A DNA stretch of 18,411 nt from JAEZAF01 sp964395665 (GCA_964395665.1 CAYNDH010000084.1:1-18411); one strand, 5' to 3'. Shown: positions 1 to 8,082, counted from the first letter of the stretch. Made by a program: numbers and translations. The notes: generated by a model not told the origin, from the letters alone.

Positions 1-26
1 ACACAAAACCGGCTTGCAGAGGCGCA

Positions 27-147
27 TTATGATCGAAACGTCAACAGAACCTGGCGTGCATGCTTTTTCAGATTCTGCATCTGCCACTCCAGCGCGGCGT
101 ACCCCGTGTTCAAATTCCTCTGCCTGATCGGGGCTGTAATGGGCCAT
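27..147 (-). pseudogene. small reading frame, apparently frameshifted
   Basis: On the reverse strand an ATG at 147-145 is preceded by an AAAGGAAA-type ribosome binding site about five bases upstream. The first 15 codons read MAHYSPDQAEEFEHG. The original frame then stays open to the window edge with less protein-like sequence. If one base of the four-C run at 102-105 (plus strand) is removed, the reading continues as YAALEWQMQNLKKHARQV and so on, to a TAA at 29-27, giving a 39-residue, charged, helix-prone product. I do not recognise a family. It could be a sequencing indel in a real small gene, a true frameshift mutation, or chance. The good ribosome binding site and the fluent second half favour a gene. 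Confidence 0.35.
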
Positions 148-183
148 GTGATTTCCTTTATCGCTTTCTATTGGGTGCCGGAT

Positions 184-222
184 CACCGCGCTGTATCGCC
201 GCGCTGTAACGCCGCGCAGCCC
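184..222. repeat. 13-bp tandem repeat, three copies
   Basis: Three consecutive 13-bp units start at 184, 197 and 210. The first two differ at two positions (CACCGCGCTGTAT and CGCCGCGCTGTAA). The third keeps CGCCGCGC and then diverges. The array sits about 37 bp upstream of the promoter at 259, so it could be a set of protein-binding sites. It may equally be a simple GC-rich duplication. Confidence 0.5.
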
Positions 223-258
223 TGACCTGCGTCTCGCCTACGATCCCATGAAGTGCTA

Positions 259-287
259 TTGACACCTGTCAGGATGCCGAGAATAAT
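259..287 (+). promoter_or_regulatory. sigma70-type promoter for the transglycosylase gene
   Basis: TTGACA at 259-264, a 17-bp spacer, then AATAAT at 282-287, which matches five of six bases of the -10 consensus. A transcript would start near 294. That puts the GTG at 253 outside the message and leaves the ATG at 295 almost leaderless. Confidence 0.6.
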
Positions 288-2859
288 GCGTCGTATGATC
301 AGATACCTTACCTTCATTCTACAGAAACTTTTCTCTGTTCCGGCTTACGCAAGCGTTAAAATCCTTAGCCCCGCTGCTCTTACATTGATACTGGCCGCCG
401 GATTGCTTGCTGGCTGCAACGGGATCGCCGGTGACCCGCCGGTGACGTATGTGATCGTGACTTCAGACCCGGCGGATGTTGGTGACGGCACGGTGGGTGA
501 TAGCACGATTGGTGACAGCACGCAGAACACGGTATCGCAGGTGGCGACCGAAGCGGCGACACTCGAACCGACCGAGACACCGCCGCCGACCTTCACACCG
601 ATACCACAGGCAGCACCGGATCAGGCGCTGCTGGATGCGCATCAGCTTGTCCGCAATGGCTATTACGAACAGGCGATTGAGGCGTTCGCGCCGCTGGTCG
701 AGCGTCCGGATGCCACCGATGATCAGCGGGCCGAAGCGGCCTTTGCCCAGGCACAGGCGGCGCTGCGGGCTGGCCTGTTCGATCAGGCGGTGAGCGCGCT
801 GACCCTTCTCATCACGCGTTATCCCGATGATTACCGGCTGGGATCGTCGCATTTCCTGCGCGGGGATGCTTATATGGGGCTGGCGGACTGGAACGCGGCG
901 ATCGGTGATTTCCGCGAATACCTGCGGTTGAGTCCCGGTGTGGCAGATAGTTACGCTTACGAACGGATCGCTGATGCCCAGATCGCACTGGGACAGCAGA
1001 CCGAAGCGCTTGACAGTTATGATCAGGCGGTAAGGGCGGAACGCAGTCTGGTGCCTGCATTGGCCCTGCGTGAAAAGATCGCCCGGATTCAGCTTAGTCA
1101 GGGGCGCCGGGACGCAGCAGTCGCACAGTATGAGGCGATCCTGACTGCTGCCCAGAATGCCCCTTACCGCGCCCAGATCGAACTGTCCGCAGCGCGTGTC
1201 CTGCTCGATAAAGGCGACATCAATAACGGCCTGCTGCGGATGCAGCGCGTTTTCAATGATTATCCTGATACACCGCAGGCGCTTGAGGCGATGACGGTGC
1301 TGCTGGAGCATGAACGCCCCCTCAACACGTTTCAACAGGGCAAGGTGTACTACTACAACGGCGATTATCAGAATGCCGTGATCGCCTTCAATACCTTCTC
1401 GGCCTCTGCCCTGCTTTCGGATATCCCCGCTGAATTCCATCTGCTGCTGGGGCGGGCCTATCGCGAAATCGGCAATTCACCCGCCGCGCTGATCGCCTTC
1501 CAGACGATTCCGGTACAGTATCCGACCCATGCGCTGTTTGGTGAAGCGCTGCTGGAACAGGGGCGGACACGCTTCCTGAATGGAGACACCACGGAGGCGA
1601 TCCAGTCCTATCTCAACATCGCCCGTGATTACCCCAATCTGCAAACGGTCGCGCCGGAAGCCCTGTGGCGTGCGGGTTATCTCTATACCACCGGCGGACA
1701 GTTATCCGAAGGGCGTGAGGTGTTCTTCCGGCTGGCTAATCAGTACCCGAACAGCACGCAGGCCACCAGCGGATTAGTGATCGCGGCGGAAGCGGCGCTG
1801 GCTGCCGGAGACAGTGCCAATGCCGAACTGCTGTACGGACGCCTGCTGGAGATCTCCGGCGGAGAAGCAAAGGCCGAAGCCGCCTTCCAACTGGCGCGTC
1901 TGCTGCGGAGCCGGGGGGATCAGACCAATGCGGATACCCTGCTCGATCAGGCCATCAGCGCCGCGCCGGACAGCTACTTTGCCGCCCGTGCCCGTGATCT
2001 GAAGGCCGGACGTACGCCATTCACACCACCGGCCAGCATCACCTTTACCTTTGATGATGCTACACAGGTCGCAGAGGCCGAGAACTGGCTGCGGACGACG
2101 TTCGGCATCCCGGAAGAAGTCCCATCACCGCTCTGGCCGATGACGCCGGAACTGCTGTCAGATCCGAATGTGCTGCGTGGGCGCGAACTGTGGCAGGCGG
2201 GGGCCTTCGATGCGGCGGAAACCGAATTCTTCGATGTGCTGGGGCGATATGACAGGGATGCACTCGCTTCCTATCGGCTGTCGCTGTTTCTGCGCGGGAT
2301 TGGGGCCTACTACCCGTCACAGGTCGGGGCGGCCAATATTATCACCACCGCCCGTATCGCGACCGTCGATGCGCCGCCCTATATCGCCCGGATGCGCTTT
2401 CCGGCCTATTACCGCGATGAGGTGCTGCGCGTCAGTGAAGAACGCGCCATCGACCCGCTGCTGATGCTGTCGCTGATCCGTCACGAGAGCCTGTTTGATA
2501 CCAATGCGACCGCCGCCGCCGGTGAGAAAGGGCTGATGCAGGTCATCCCACCGACAGCCGATTACATCGCTGGAGAGCTGGGCTATGGTGAGGATTATGA
2601 CCTGTTCCGCCCGTATGTCGGCATCGAGTTCGGCGCGTTCTATCTCGATGAGCAGTTGGGACGCTTCGACGGCAACGCCTATGCAGCGCTGGCCGGATAC
2701 AATGCCGGGCCGGGCCGTGCGATCAACTGGCTGGCGGCGGCTGGCACGGACCCTGACCGCTTCATGGATACGATCAGCATCGACACAACGCAGCTTTACG
2801 TCCAGCGTATTTACAGTTTCTATTCGATCTATCACATGCTGTACGGGACGGAGAATTAA
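286..2859 (+). CDS. TPR lipoprotein with lytic transglycosylase (SLT) domain, Slt70-like
   Basis: Predicted envelope lytic transglycosylase, which would cleave the MurNAc-GlcNAc bond of peptidoglycan. The open frame reaches back to a GTG at 253, and residues here are numbered from that codon. A basic segment and a hydrophobic stretch lead to a lipobox L-A-G-C with the lipidated Cys at 55. A Thr/Pro-rich linker (about 85-115) is followed by many helical TPR-like repeats (about 120-600). The SLT domain fills about 715-860: RHES holds the catalytic Glu745, GLMQV is at 760-764, and AGYNAGPGR is at 814-822. The helical-superhelix-plus-SLT plan resembles family 1A Slt70, but with a lipid anchor. 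Start choice is uncertain. ATG 286 has an AGGA 11 bases upstream; ATG 295 would be leaderless from the promoter at 259-287; GTG 253 lacks a ribosome binding site. The stop lies 11 bases before the next gene, so the two are probably cotranscribed. Confidence 0.9.
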   Translation: MRRMIRYLTFILQKLFSVPAYASVKILSPAALTLILAAGLLAGCNGIAGDPPVTYVIVTSDPADVGDGTVGDSTIGDSTQNTVSQVATEAATLEPTETPPPTFTPIPQAAPDQALLDAHQLVRNGYYEQAIEAFAPLVERPDATDDQRAEAAFAQAQAALRAGLFDQAVSALTLLITRYPDDYRLGSSHFLRGDAYMGLADWNAAIGDFREYLRLSPGVADSYAYERIADAQIALGQQTEALDSYDQAVRAERSLVPALALREKIARIQLSQGRRDAAVAQYEAILTAAQNAPYRAQIELSAARVLLDKGDINNGLLRMQRVFNDYPDTPQALEAMTVLLEHERPLNTFQQGKVYYYNGDYQNAVIAFNTFSASALLSDIPAEFHLLLGRAYREIGNSPAALIAFQTIPVQYPTHALFGEALLEQGRTRFLNGDTTEAIQSYLNIARDYPNLQTVAPEALWRAGYLYTTGGQLSEGREVFFRLANQYPNSTQATSGLVIAAEAALAAGDSANAELLYGRLLEISGGEAKAEAAFQLARLLRSRGDQTNADTLLDQAISAAPDSYFAARARDLKAGRTPFTPPASITFTFDDATQVAEAENWLRTTFGIPEEVPSPLWPMTPELLSDPNVLRGRELWQAGAFDAAETEFFDVLGRYDRDALASYRLSLFLRGIGAYYPSQVGAANIITTARIATVDAPPYIARMRFPAYYRDEVLRVSEERAIDPLLMLSLIRHESLFDTNATAAAGEKGLMQVIPPTADYIAGELGYGEDYDLFRPYVGIEFGAFYLDEQLGRFDGNAYAALAGYNAGPGRAINWLAAAGTDPDRFMDTISIDTTQLYVQRIYSFYSIYHMLYGTEN

Positions 2860-2870
2860 GGGCAGGGTTT

Positions 2871-3500
2871 ATGCTCTACGACATTACACGCACGGTAAGA
2901 CCGATGCTGGCCGTCTGGCCGGGGGATACACCCTATCAGGTGCAGCCTGCGCTCTCGCTGGAGTCGGGTCACAGTGTCAATCTGACGACGCTCACGCTTA
3001 GTGCGCACACCGGGACCCATGCCGACGCCTATTACCATTATGAACAGGATGGCGATCATCCCGCGACCATGCCGCTGGAGTCCTACGTCGGGCCAGCGCG
3101 GGTGGTCACGGTGTCAAAGCGCGGTGGGGGACTGCTGCCAGCGGATTTCGCGCCGGGTCAGCTTGACGGAATCGAGCGTTTACTGATTCACAGCCATGTC
3201 AGCGCGATGCCAGATGAGGTATTCGCGACGGAATTCCCTTATTTAACCGTGGAACTGATCGAGTATCTGGCGCAGCGTGGAGTCAGACTGATCGGGCTTG
3301 ACTCGCCGTCGGTGGATGCGCTCGATAGCAAGGATCTGCCATGTCATCATGCGCTGCGGCGGCATGGGATGGTCAATCTCGAAACGCTGATGCTGCGCGA
3401 TGTGCCAGATGGTGATTACGAGTTGACCGCGCTGCCCCTCAAGCTCGATTTGGCCTGCGGTGCGCCGGTGCGGGCGATACTGCGCCGCGTAGAGGCGTGA
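2871..3500 (+). CDS. kynB: cyclase-family metal hydrolase, arylformamidase (KynB)-like
   Basis: A 209-residue protein, about the family's usual length. KynB hydrolyses N-formylkynurenine to kynurenine plus formate in tryptophan breakdown. The family signature is clear: WPGDTP at 16-21 and the metal motif H46-x3-H50-x-D52-x3-H56 (in AHTGTHADAYYHY). Downstream, H160 (HHALRRHG) and E171 sit where the family's second metal-binding pair is expected. The ATG at 2871 follows GGGCAGGG at close range, and the gene begins 11 bases after the transglycosylase stop. No other kynurenine-pathway gene is visible here, so the substrate could differ; other cyclase-family members share the fold and motif. The family assignment is firm, the exact substrate less so. 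Its last 85 bases overlap the 3' end of the convergent reverse-strand gene. Confidence 0.85.
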   Translation: MLYDITRTVRPMLAVWPGDTPYQVQPALSLESGHSVNLTTLTLSAHTGTHADAYYHYEQDGDHPATMPLESYVGPARVVTVSKRGGGLLPADFAPGQLDGIERLLIHSHVSAMPDEVFATEFPYLTVELIEYLAQRGVRLIGLDSPSVDALDSKDLPCHHALRRHGMVNLETLMLRDVPDGDYELTALPLKLDLACGAPVRAILRRVEA

Positions 3501-4366
3501 CCGCCGTCCCGAATCCCCTCATTGAATTCATCCGGCTGCCAGTACCCATGCTGCCGCAGCACATGCAGCACCATGATCGTCGTCCAGACCGCCCAGTGCG
3601 GATGATTGTATTCGTCATGCCACGCGCCGTCGGCCTGCTGCATTTTCGCCAGTGCGCCAAAGATGCGCCGCCGGAGTTTGGGTGTCGCGGCCTTTGAAAC
3701 CGGGCTTTCGGGATCTGAAGCAAAAAAAGCGAACTGATAATAATGCTGCGGTTCGGCGGCTTCCGCCAGTGAGAGGATATTTTCAAGGGTGGCGGTGCGG
3801 TAAAGTGCCAGATCGGGAAAATCGCTGGCATTGAGAAAATAATCGTGGGCATGGTAGGCCGTGATCAGCCGGTCATTGCGCCGGATACGCTTCAGCGTCA
3901 GATGATCCAGCACCCAATCCCGTGTGGTGAATTCTATTTCCCCTAAGACGGCACTCTGTCGCATCAGATTACCTACCGTCGATGCCGGGGCGGTCTGTCC
4001 GCCGGTCTCTTTCCATCGGGCTGCACAAGGATAATCAAGGACGCTGGATGGATTGAGCAGCGAGCCATCCGCTGCGCGATTGCGGGCCAGCCATTCGGGG
4101 GCATCGTGAAACAGGTTATTGGCGCGGATACCGGTCACCCGGACGATCTGCAAAGCAAATTCTAATGCCAGTGGGTGCGAATCGGGTGTTGTAATATCAC
4201 ATTCCAGCCCATGCCCCCAGCCGCCATCCGGATTTTTATAACAGGTCAGGCACTGGTGTACATGTGCCAGTGATGCCCCTTCGAACAGGTGACTGAACAG
4301 CACCCGTTCCCACAAGGCCCCATAGCTATAGACATATTTACGAGCTTTTTCAAACTTAACGGGCAT
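3416..4366 (-). CDS. hypothetical protein, alpha/alpha-toroid (terpenoid-cyclase/prenyltransferase-like) repeats
   Basis: A 316-residue soluble protein with no signal peptide or membrane segment. I do not recognise a specific family. It shows QW-like repeats typical of alpha/alpha-toroid folds: NPDGGWGHGLE near the N-terminus (about residues 46-56) and QADGAWHDEYNHPHW near residue 240, separated by helical segments. The DXDD motif of squalene-hopene cyclases is not seen, so cyclase activity should not be assumed. The ATG at 4366 has AAAGG nine bases upstream; a TTG one codon earlier (4369) would have six-base spacing and is also possible. A good promoter lies at 4410-4439. The last ~30 residues (from about GIRDGGH) are low in structure and overlap the convergent cyclase gene by 85 bases, which suggests that the original stop was lost and the frame extended. 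Confidence 0.75.
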   Translation of the reverse strand: MPVKFEKARKYVYSYGALWERVLFSHLFEGASLAHVHQCLTCYKNPDGGWGHGLECDITTPDSHPLALEFALQIVRVTGIRANNLFHDAPEWLARNRAADGSLLNPSSVLDYPCAARWKETGGQTAPASTVGNLMRQSAVLGEIEFTTRDWVLDHLTLKRIRRNDRLITAYHAHDYFLNASDFPDLALYRTATLENILSLAEAAEPQHYYQFAFFASDPESPVSKAATPKLRRRIFGALAKMQQADGAWHDEYNHPHWAVWTTIMVLHVLRQHGYWQPDEFNEGIRDGGHASTRRSIARTGAPQAKSSLRGSAVNS

Positions 4367-4394
4367 CAATGTGTGCCTTTATAAACCTCGTAAC

Positions 4395-4474
4395 ATCTTA
4401 AGTGAGTTCATTATAGAACGCAAGTTCGTTGAACGTCAAACAATTTTGAAACAAAACGTTAATCTTAAGGTTCA
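4395..4474. promoter_or_regulatory. paired ATCTTAAG boxes in divergent promoter region
   Basis: ATCTTAAG occurs at 4395-4402 and again at 4462-4469. Each is followed within a few bases by GTTCA (4406-4410 and 4470-4474). The first box overlaps the expected start point of the reverse promoter. The second lies just upstream of the forward -35. A GTTC-GTT-GAAC palindrome (4424-4434) lies between them. The arrangement suits a DNA-binding regulator, possibly the adjacent response regulator, acting on both promoters. This is inference from position. Confidence 0.4.
4410..4439 (-). promoter_or_regulatory. sigma70-type promoter, reverse strand
   Basis: Read on the reverse strand, TTGACG (4439-4434), an 18-bp spacer, then a perfect TATAAT (4415-4410). 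Transcription would start near 4403 and serve the toroid-like gene starting at 4366. Confidence 0.6.
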
Positions 4475-4480
4475 AATCAA

Positions 4481-4509
4481 TTGACTCAACATTACACTCA
4501 AGGTATATT
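4481..4509 (+). promoter_or_regulatory. sigma70-type promoter for the response regulator
   Basis: TTGACT (4481-4486), a 17-bp spacer, then TATATT (4504-4509). The expected start near 4516 gives a leader of about 38 bases carrying GAGGG at 4542-4546, seven bases before the ATG. Confidence 0.65.
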
Positions 4510-4553
4510 CGTTACAAAGAAATTCATACTGTTACAATTCAGAGGGCCAAAAC

Positions 4554-5306
4554 ATGGCGGAGATGAAGAAATCGAAGGTACTACTTGTCGAGGATGACGC
4601 TGCGATCGGGAAGATGGTCAGTGATTATCTGTCAAAACATGATTATGAGGTGACCATTGCGACCGATGCCCCCGACGCGCTTGAGTATATCCGCCAGCGC
4701 GGGCTGCCGCATATTGCGCTGGTCGATCTGGGGCTTCCCAGTATGCACGGCTTCGAACTCAGCAGCCGAATCAAACAGATGGCGGATGTCCCGATTATCT
4801 TCGTCACATCCACTGGTGATACTGATACCATTGTGCAGGGACTGAAGAAATACGCTGAAGATTTTATCGTCAAGCCGTTTGAACTGCGTGAACTTGAAGC
4901 GCGTATTCAGGTGGTGCTGGCACGGATGCCCACACTGGATTATGCCAGCGACCCGGTTATTGTGGTGGATAGTCACCTTCAGATCGACTTCGCCCACAAC
5001 CGCATCATCCTGAATGAAGAATCCATTGGCCTGACGCCAACCGAGTCCGTGCTGCTGCATGTCCTGCTGCGGAGTGCGGGGCGGGTGGTGGAAAACCGTG
5101 TGCTGACGACACGTGTCTGGCCGAATGAGAGCGTCGGTGATGATACGCTGCGCGTTCACATGCACCGTCTGCGCCGCAAACTGGAAGTCGACTCGCATCA
5201 TCCGCATTACGTCCTCACCGAACGCGGCATCGGCTACCGCTTCACCATACGCCCGGCGGGCACAGCCGATGAAGTCGATGAAGTGAATGCATCGGTCGCC
5301 GATTAA
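4554..5306 (+). CDS. OmpR/PhoB-family response regulator (orphan)
   Basis: A 250-residue cytoplasmic transcription regulator. The receiver domain (residues 7-125) has the acidic pair D14-D15, phosphoacceptor D58 in ALVDLGLP, T85 and K107 in FIVKPF. The usual GADDY before the lysine is replaced by KKYAED. A linker leads to a winged-helix domain (about 145-235) with the typical LTPTE start, a recognition-helix region TLRVHMHRLRRKLE, and the C-terminal ERGIGYRF. ATG 4554 is chosen for its GAGGG at seven-base spacing; ATG 4563 is a less well placed alternative. No histidine kinase is adjacent: the nearest is about 11.5 kb away, in a different operon that has its own receivers. The gene has its own promoter and terminator, so it is monocistronic. 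The paired ATCTTAAG boxes upstream make autoregulation plausible. Confidence 0.93.
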   Translation: MAEMKKSKVLLVEDDAAIGKMVSDYLSKHDYEVTIATDAPDALEYIRQRGLPHIALVDLGLPSMHGFELSSRIKQMADVPIIFVTSTGDTDTIVQGLKKYAEDFIVKPFELRELEARIQVVLARMPTLDYASDPVIVVDSHLQIDFAHNRIILNEESIGLTPTESVLLHVLLRSAGRVVENRVLTTRVWPNESVGDDTLRVHMHRLRRKLEVDSHHPHYVLTERGIGYRFTIRPAGTADEVDEVNASVAD

Positions 5307-5335
5307 GCATCCGTTATCCATTCAACGCAATCATG

Positions 5336-5363
5336 GCGGGCCAGCAGCGGCCCGCTTTTGTTT
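5336..5363 (+). terminator. Rho-independent terminator after the response regulator
   Basis: A perfect seven-bp stem GCGGGCC (5336-5342) and GGCCCGC (5349-5355) closes a six-base loop and is followed by TTTTGTTT. Confidence 0.85.
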
Positions 5364-5487
5364 CGGCCCTTGCCCTCTCGAAATCCCCCCTTTTGCGTTA
5401 CACTTCAACCGGCAAGGATTACACCGCTGACTGACTTCCCGGCTCATGATACACGCCAATTTTATTCTCGCTGATCGTTAAGCACTG

Positions 5488-8040
5488 ATGTTAATGACCA
5501 CCACCCAATCCCCTGTCGTATCTCCGGTAAAAGATGGACATCCGCTGCTGCTTCAGAGTACATCTTCTGGCCGCACGATCGGGCTGATATTTGTGCTGCT
5601 GGTGCTGGGACTCGCCAGCATTTATACCCTCTCTTACAGCGGCCAGATCGAAATCGCGGATCAGATGCAGTATTTCGACGCCACCGGCAGCGCTGCGCAG
5701 TTCGGGGATCTCAAGCTCGACATTTCAATGTGGGAAAATATGCCGCGCTCGTTCGCGCCGCGCCAGAGCGATGCCCTGCGTGATACGGTTGCGGAGCCGG
5801 GTTTCATCATCGCCGCTGCGCCGCTGTTCTGGCTGGCGGAACGGCTGGACGGCGTCGGACTGGTCCATGCAACTTACTTTTTCAATATCTGGATCAGTGC
5901 GCTGCTGTGCGGTGTGATGTTCGTGTATGGTGTGACGCTCGGCTGGCGGCTGGAGATCGCGCTGATCGGCGCACTGTGTCTCGGCCTGCTGACGATCATC
6001 TGGCCGTATACGCAGACCTTCTTCCGCGAACAGTTGATGATGCTGTTGATGATGCTGTGTGCGCTGGCGGTCGAGCGCTTTTGGGGCGTTCGCGGCGTCC
6101 GCGTCGTCCGCGTCGTTCGCGGCGTCCGCAGTGGATGGCGTGGACTGTGGCTGCTGCTGGCGGCGGGGCTGTTCGCTGTGGCATTCTTCAGCAAGGACGC
6201 GGTGATTCTGGCGCTGCCGGGGCTGCTCGTCCTGCTGCTGCCGGAAGCCTTCTGGCGTGCCCGCTGGATAAAGCCGCTGGCAGGCATGGGAATCCTGATC
6301 GCATTCGTCATCAGTGGGCTGGTCGCCTTTACTGATGTGCTGTCGCTGTTGAGTTCACAGGCCAGCACGATTCCGCTGGCTGGCCCGTTCGCGATTGAGA
6401 CGGTTTACACCCATACCGCCCTGCATACCTATCTCTTCAGTCTGGGGGGCAGCATCTGGGGGACATCGCCGATTGTGCTGCTGACGCTTCCCGGCGCCTA
6501 TCTGCTGTGGCGGGAAAACCGGCTGCGACATATGTGCGCCGCGCTGCTGATCATCTTCGGGTTTGCGTTCGGTTATGCCCTGCTGCGTGGCTCGGAGTGG
6601 TTCGGCGGGACGATCTGGCCGCAGCGCTTTCTGCTGCCGGTGCTGCCGTGTCTGCTGTGGCTGATGTTCCCGGCGCTGGATCGCATCTTCAAGCGTCCGA
6701 TGAGACGTCTGTGGCTGGCGCTGTTTGTCGTGCTGGTATTATACAGCCTGTGGTGGCAGCTTAGCGGGATCGCCTTCCGCTGGGAGTCCTACAGCCGCGC
6801 CACCTATGAAGTCTCTGAAGGGGGACTGGTTTACTGGCTGCCAGGTTTTAATGATCCGCGCTATATCCGCCCGGTGGTGCTTGCGCCGCTGTGGGCGACT
6901 GATCCACTCAACTTCGCATGGGTGCGGACCGGCGTCTGGTGGATTCCGCTGGTGTTCGGTGGTTTCGCGCTGGCGTGCTTCGCGCTGATCCGGGCGACCC
7001 TGCGCCAGCGCATCAGTCTGCGGCGCATGGGATGGCTGCCTGTGCTGATCCCACTGCATCTGCTGCTGGTGTACATTCTGCTGCGGGCGATCTATATCGA
7101 TCCGGCCTATGCCGGTGACCGAACCGACCTGCATGAAATGGTCGATCTGATCGGTGCCGAAGTGCCGCCGGGGGAATTCGTCCTGCTGGCCGACCGCGAA
7201 TACAACTATGGCACGTACGGCGCTGACGGCAATTACTTCTTTCTCAATTACGGCAAACTCGGACAAGTGCGCCTGCTCGGTTTCCCCTTCCATCCGGGGG
7301 ATCGTGCAAGCTGTGATCAGCCGCTGCGCGTCGAAGCACAGAATCCGATGGCGCAGCTTGAACATTACACCGTGCCGACGATCAACCATCTGGCCGATCA
7401 TCACGAGCGGCTGTGGGTGCTGGTATCCAGTGGACCGGCGCTGCCGTGTGTCAAGCGGGCGATGGAGCGCTTCATGGGGATGTTCTACTACCGCATCTCG
7501 GGTGGGCCGGAGACGCCGAACCGTCAGACCTCCGTCAATGCCCGTCTGCTGGAGTATCATACCGCCGATGCGCCAGATCCCTATGCCTTTCAGGGTGCAG
7601 AACAGGCGGTGGACCTGCGTTTTCAGACACTGGAAGGCGGCACACTCGATCTGATCGGGCAGACGCTGCCAGCGGGGACGACCTTCGCGCCGGGGGACTG
7701 GCTGCCGGTCTCGTTCTACTGGCAGACGGAGACCATGCACACGCAGTTGTATACCGTCGCATGGTATCTGGCGAAGGATGGCGGCGTGAGTGTCACCGGT
7801 GAGAACACATGGCCCGGTGCGACCTTCTCGCCGACGACACTATGGGGGCCGGGTGTGCCGGTATGGGATCACCGCGCCCTGCACCTGCCATCTGATCTCG
7901 CGGCGGGGGACTATCAGCTTTGGGTGAAAGTCTACTCTCGCGATGCAGCGGCGGGTGAGATCGTCGATCTGGCGGCTGATGGTGAAAATGTGATTGACGG
8001 CGTGATCGGTGTTTTGCCGGTGGTGATTGAAATTCAATAG
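5488..8040 (+). CDS. large GT-C-like integral membrane protein with C-terminal beta-sandwich module
   Basis: An 850-residue membrane protein, most like lipid-linked-sugar glycosyltransferases of the GT-C fold (GT39/PMT-type); the assignment is by architecture. The first membrane span is near 30-50. The following loop carries acidic residues (D58, D64 in ADQMQYFDAT), as GT-C enzymes do in their first external loop. About a dozen further hydrophobic spans run to about 533. TFFREQLMMLL near 177-187 resembles a segment common in such proteins. An Arg/Val-rich patch at 202-213 fits a cytoplasmic loop. Residues from about 540 are soluble. The last 150 or so (LDLIGQTL, WLPVSFYWQT, TTLWGPGVPVWDH, GDYQLWVKVYS) form a beta-rich module I associate with Chloroflexota membrane glycosyltransferases. 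ATG 5488 and ATG 5494 are both possible; neither has a clear ribosome binding site. The substrate is unknown. Confidence 0.72.
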   Translation: MLMTTTQSPVVSPVKDGHPLLLQSTSSGRTIGLIFVLLVLGLASIYTLSYSGQIEIADQMQYFDATGSAAQFGDLKLDISMWENMPRSFAPRQSDALRDTVAEPGFIIAAAPLFWLAERLDGVGLVHATYFFNIWISALLCGVMFVYGVTLGWRLEIALIGALCLGLLTIIWPYTQTFFREQLMMLLMMLCALAVERFWGVRGVRVVRVVRGVRSGWRGLWLLLAAGLFAVAFFSKDAVILALPGLLVLLLPEAFWRARWIKPLAGMGILIAFVISGLVAFTDVLSLLSSQASTIPLAGPFAIETVYTHTALHTYLFSLGGSIWGTSPIVLLTLPGAYLLWRENRLRHMCAALLIIFGFAFGYALLRGSEWFGGTIWPQRFLLPVLPCLLWLMFPALDRIFKRPMRRLWLALFVVLVLYSLWWQLSGIAFRWESYSRATYEVSEGGLVYWLPGFNDPRYIRPVVLAPLWATDPLNFAWVRTGVWWIPLVFGGFALACFALIRATLRQRISLRRMGWLPVLIPLHLLLVYILLRAIYIDPAYAGDRTDLHEMVDLIGAEVPPGEFVLLADREYNYGTYGADGNYFFLNYGKLGQVRLLGFPFHPGDRASCDQPLRVEAQNPMAQLEHYTVPTINHLADHHERLWVLVSSGPALPCVKRAMERFMGMFYYRISGGPETPNRQTSVNARLLEYHTADAPDPYAFQGAEQAVDLRFQTLEGGTLDLIGQTLPAGTTFAPGDWLPVSFYWQTETMHTQLYTVAWYLAKDGGVSVTGENTWPGATFSPTTLWGPGVPVWDHRALHLPSDLAAGDYQLWVKVYSRDAAAGEIVDLAADGENVIDGVIGVLPVVIEIQ
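6091..6126 (+). repeat. in-frame 9-bp tandem repeat encoding Arg/Val units
   Basis: Four consecutive nine-base units (CGCGGCGTC, CGCGTCGTC, CGCGTCGTT, CGCGGCGTC) follow a diverged fifth unit at 6082-6090. They encode RGV-RVV-RVV-RGV at residues 202-213 of the membrane protein, between two hydrophobic spans, and would form a strongly positive cytoplasmic loop. Confidence 0.7.
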
Positions 8041-8082
8041 AGATAAGAGCTGCGCCATGTGGCAGACGCCCCACGAAATCCC

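Noticed and set aside
463..1440. Long antisense open frame inside the transglycosylase gene
   Set aside because: Basic, low-complexity translation with no motif. The sense frame has a lipobox, TPRs and an SLT domain.
6739..7740. Long antisense open frame inside the GT-C-like gene
   Set aside because: Rich in Arg, Gln and His with no domain. The sense strand encodes clear membrane spans and a C-terminal module.
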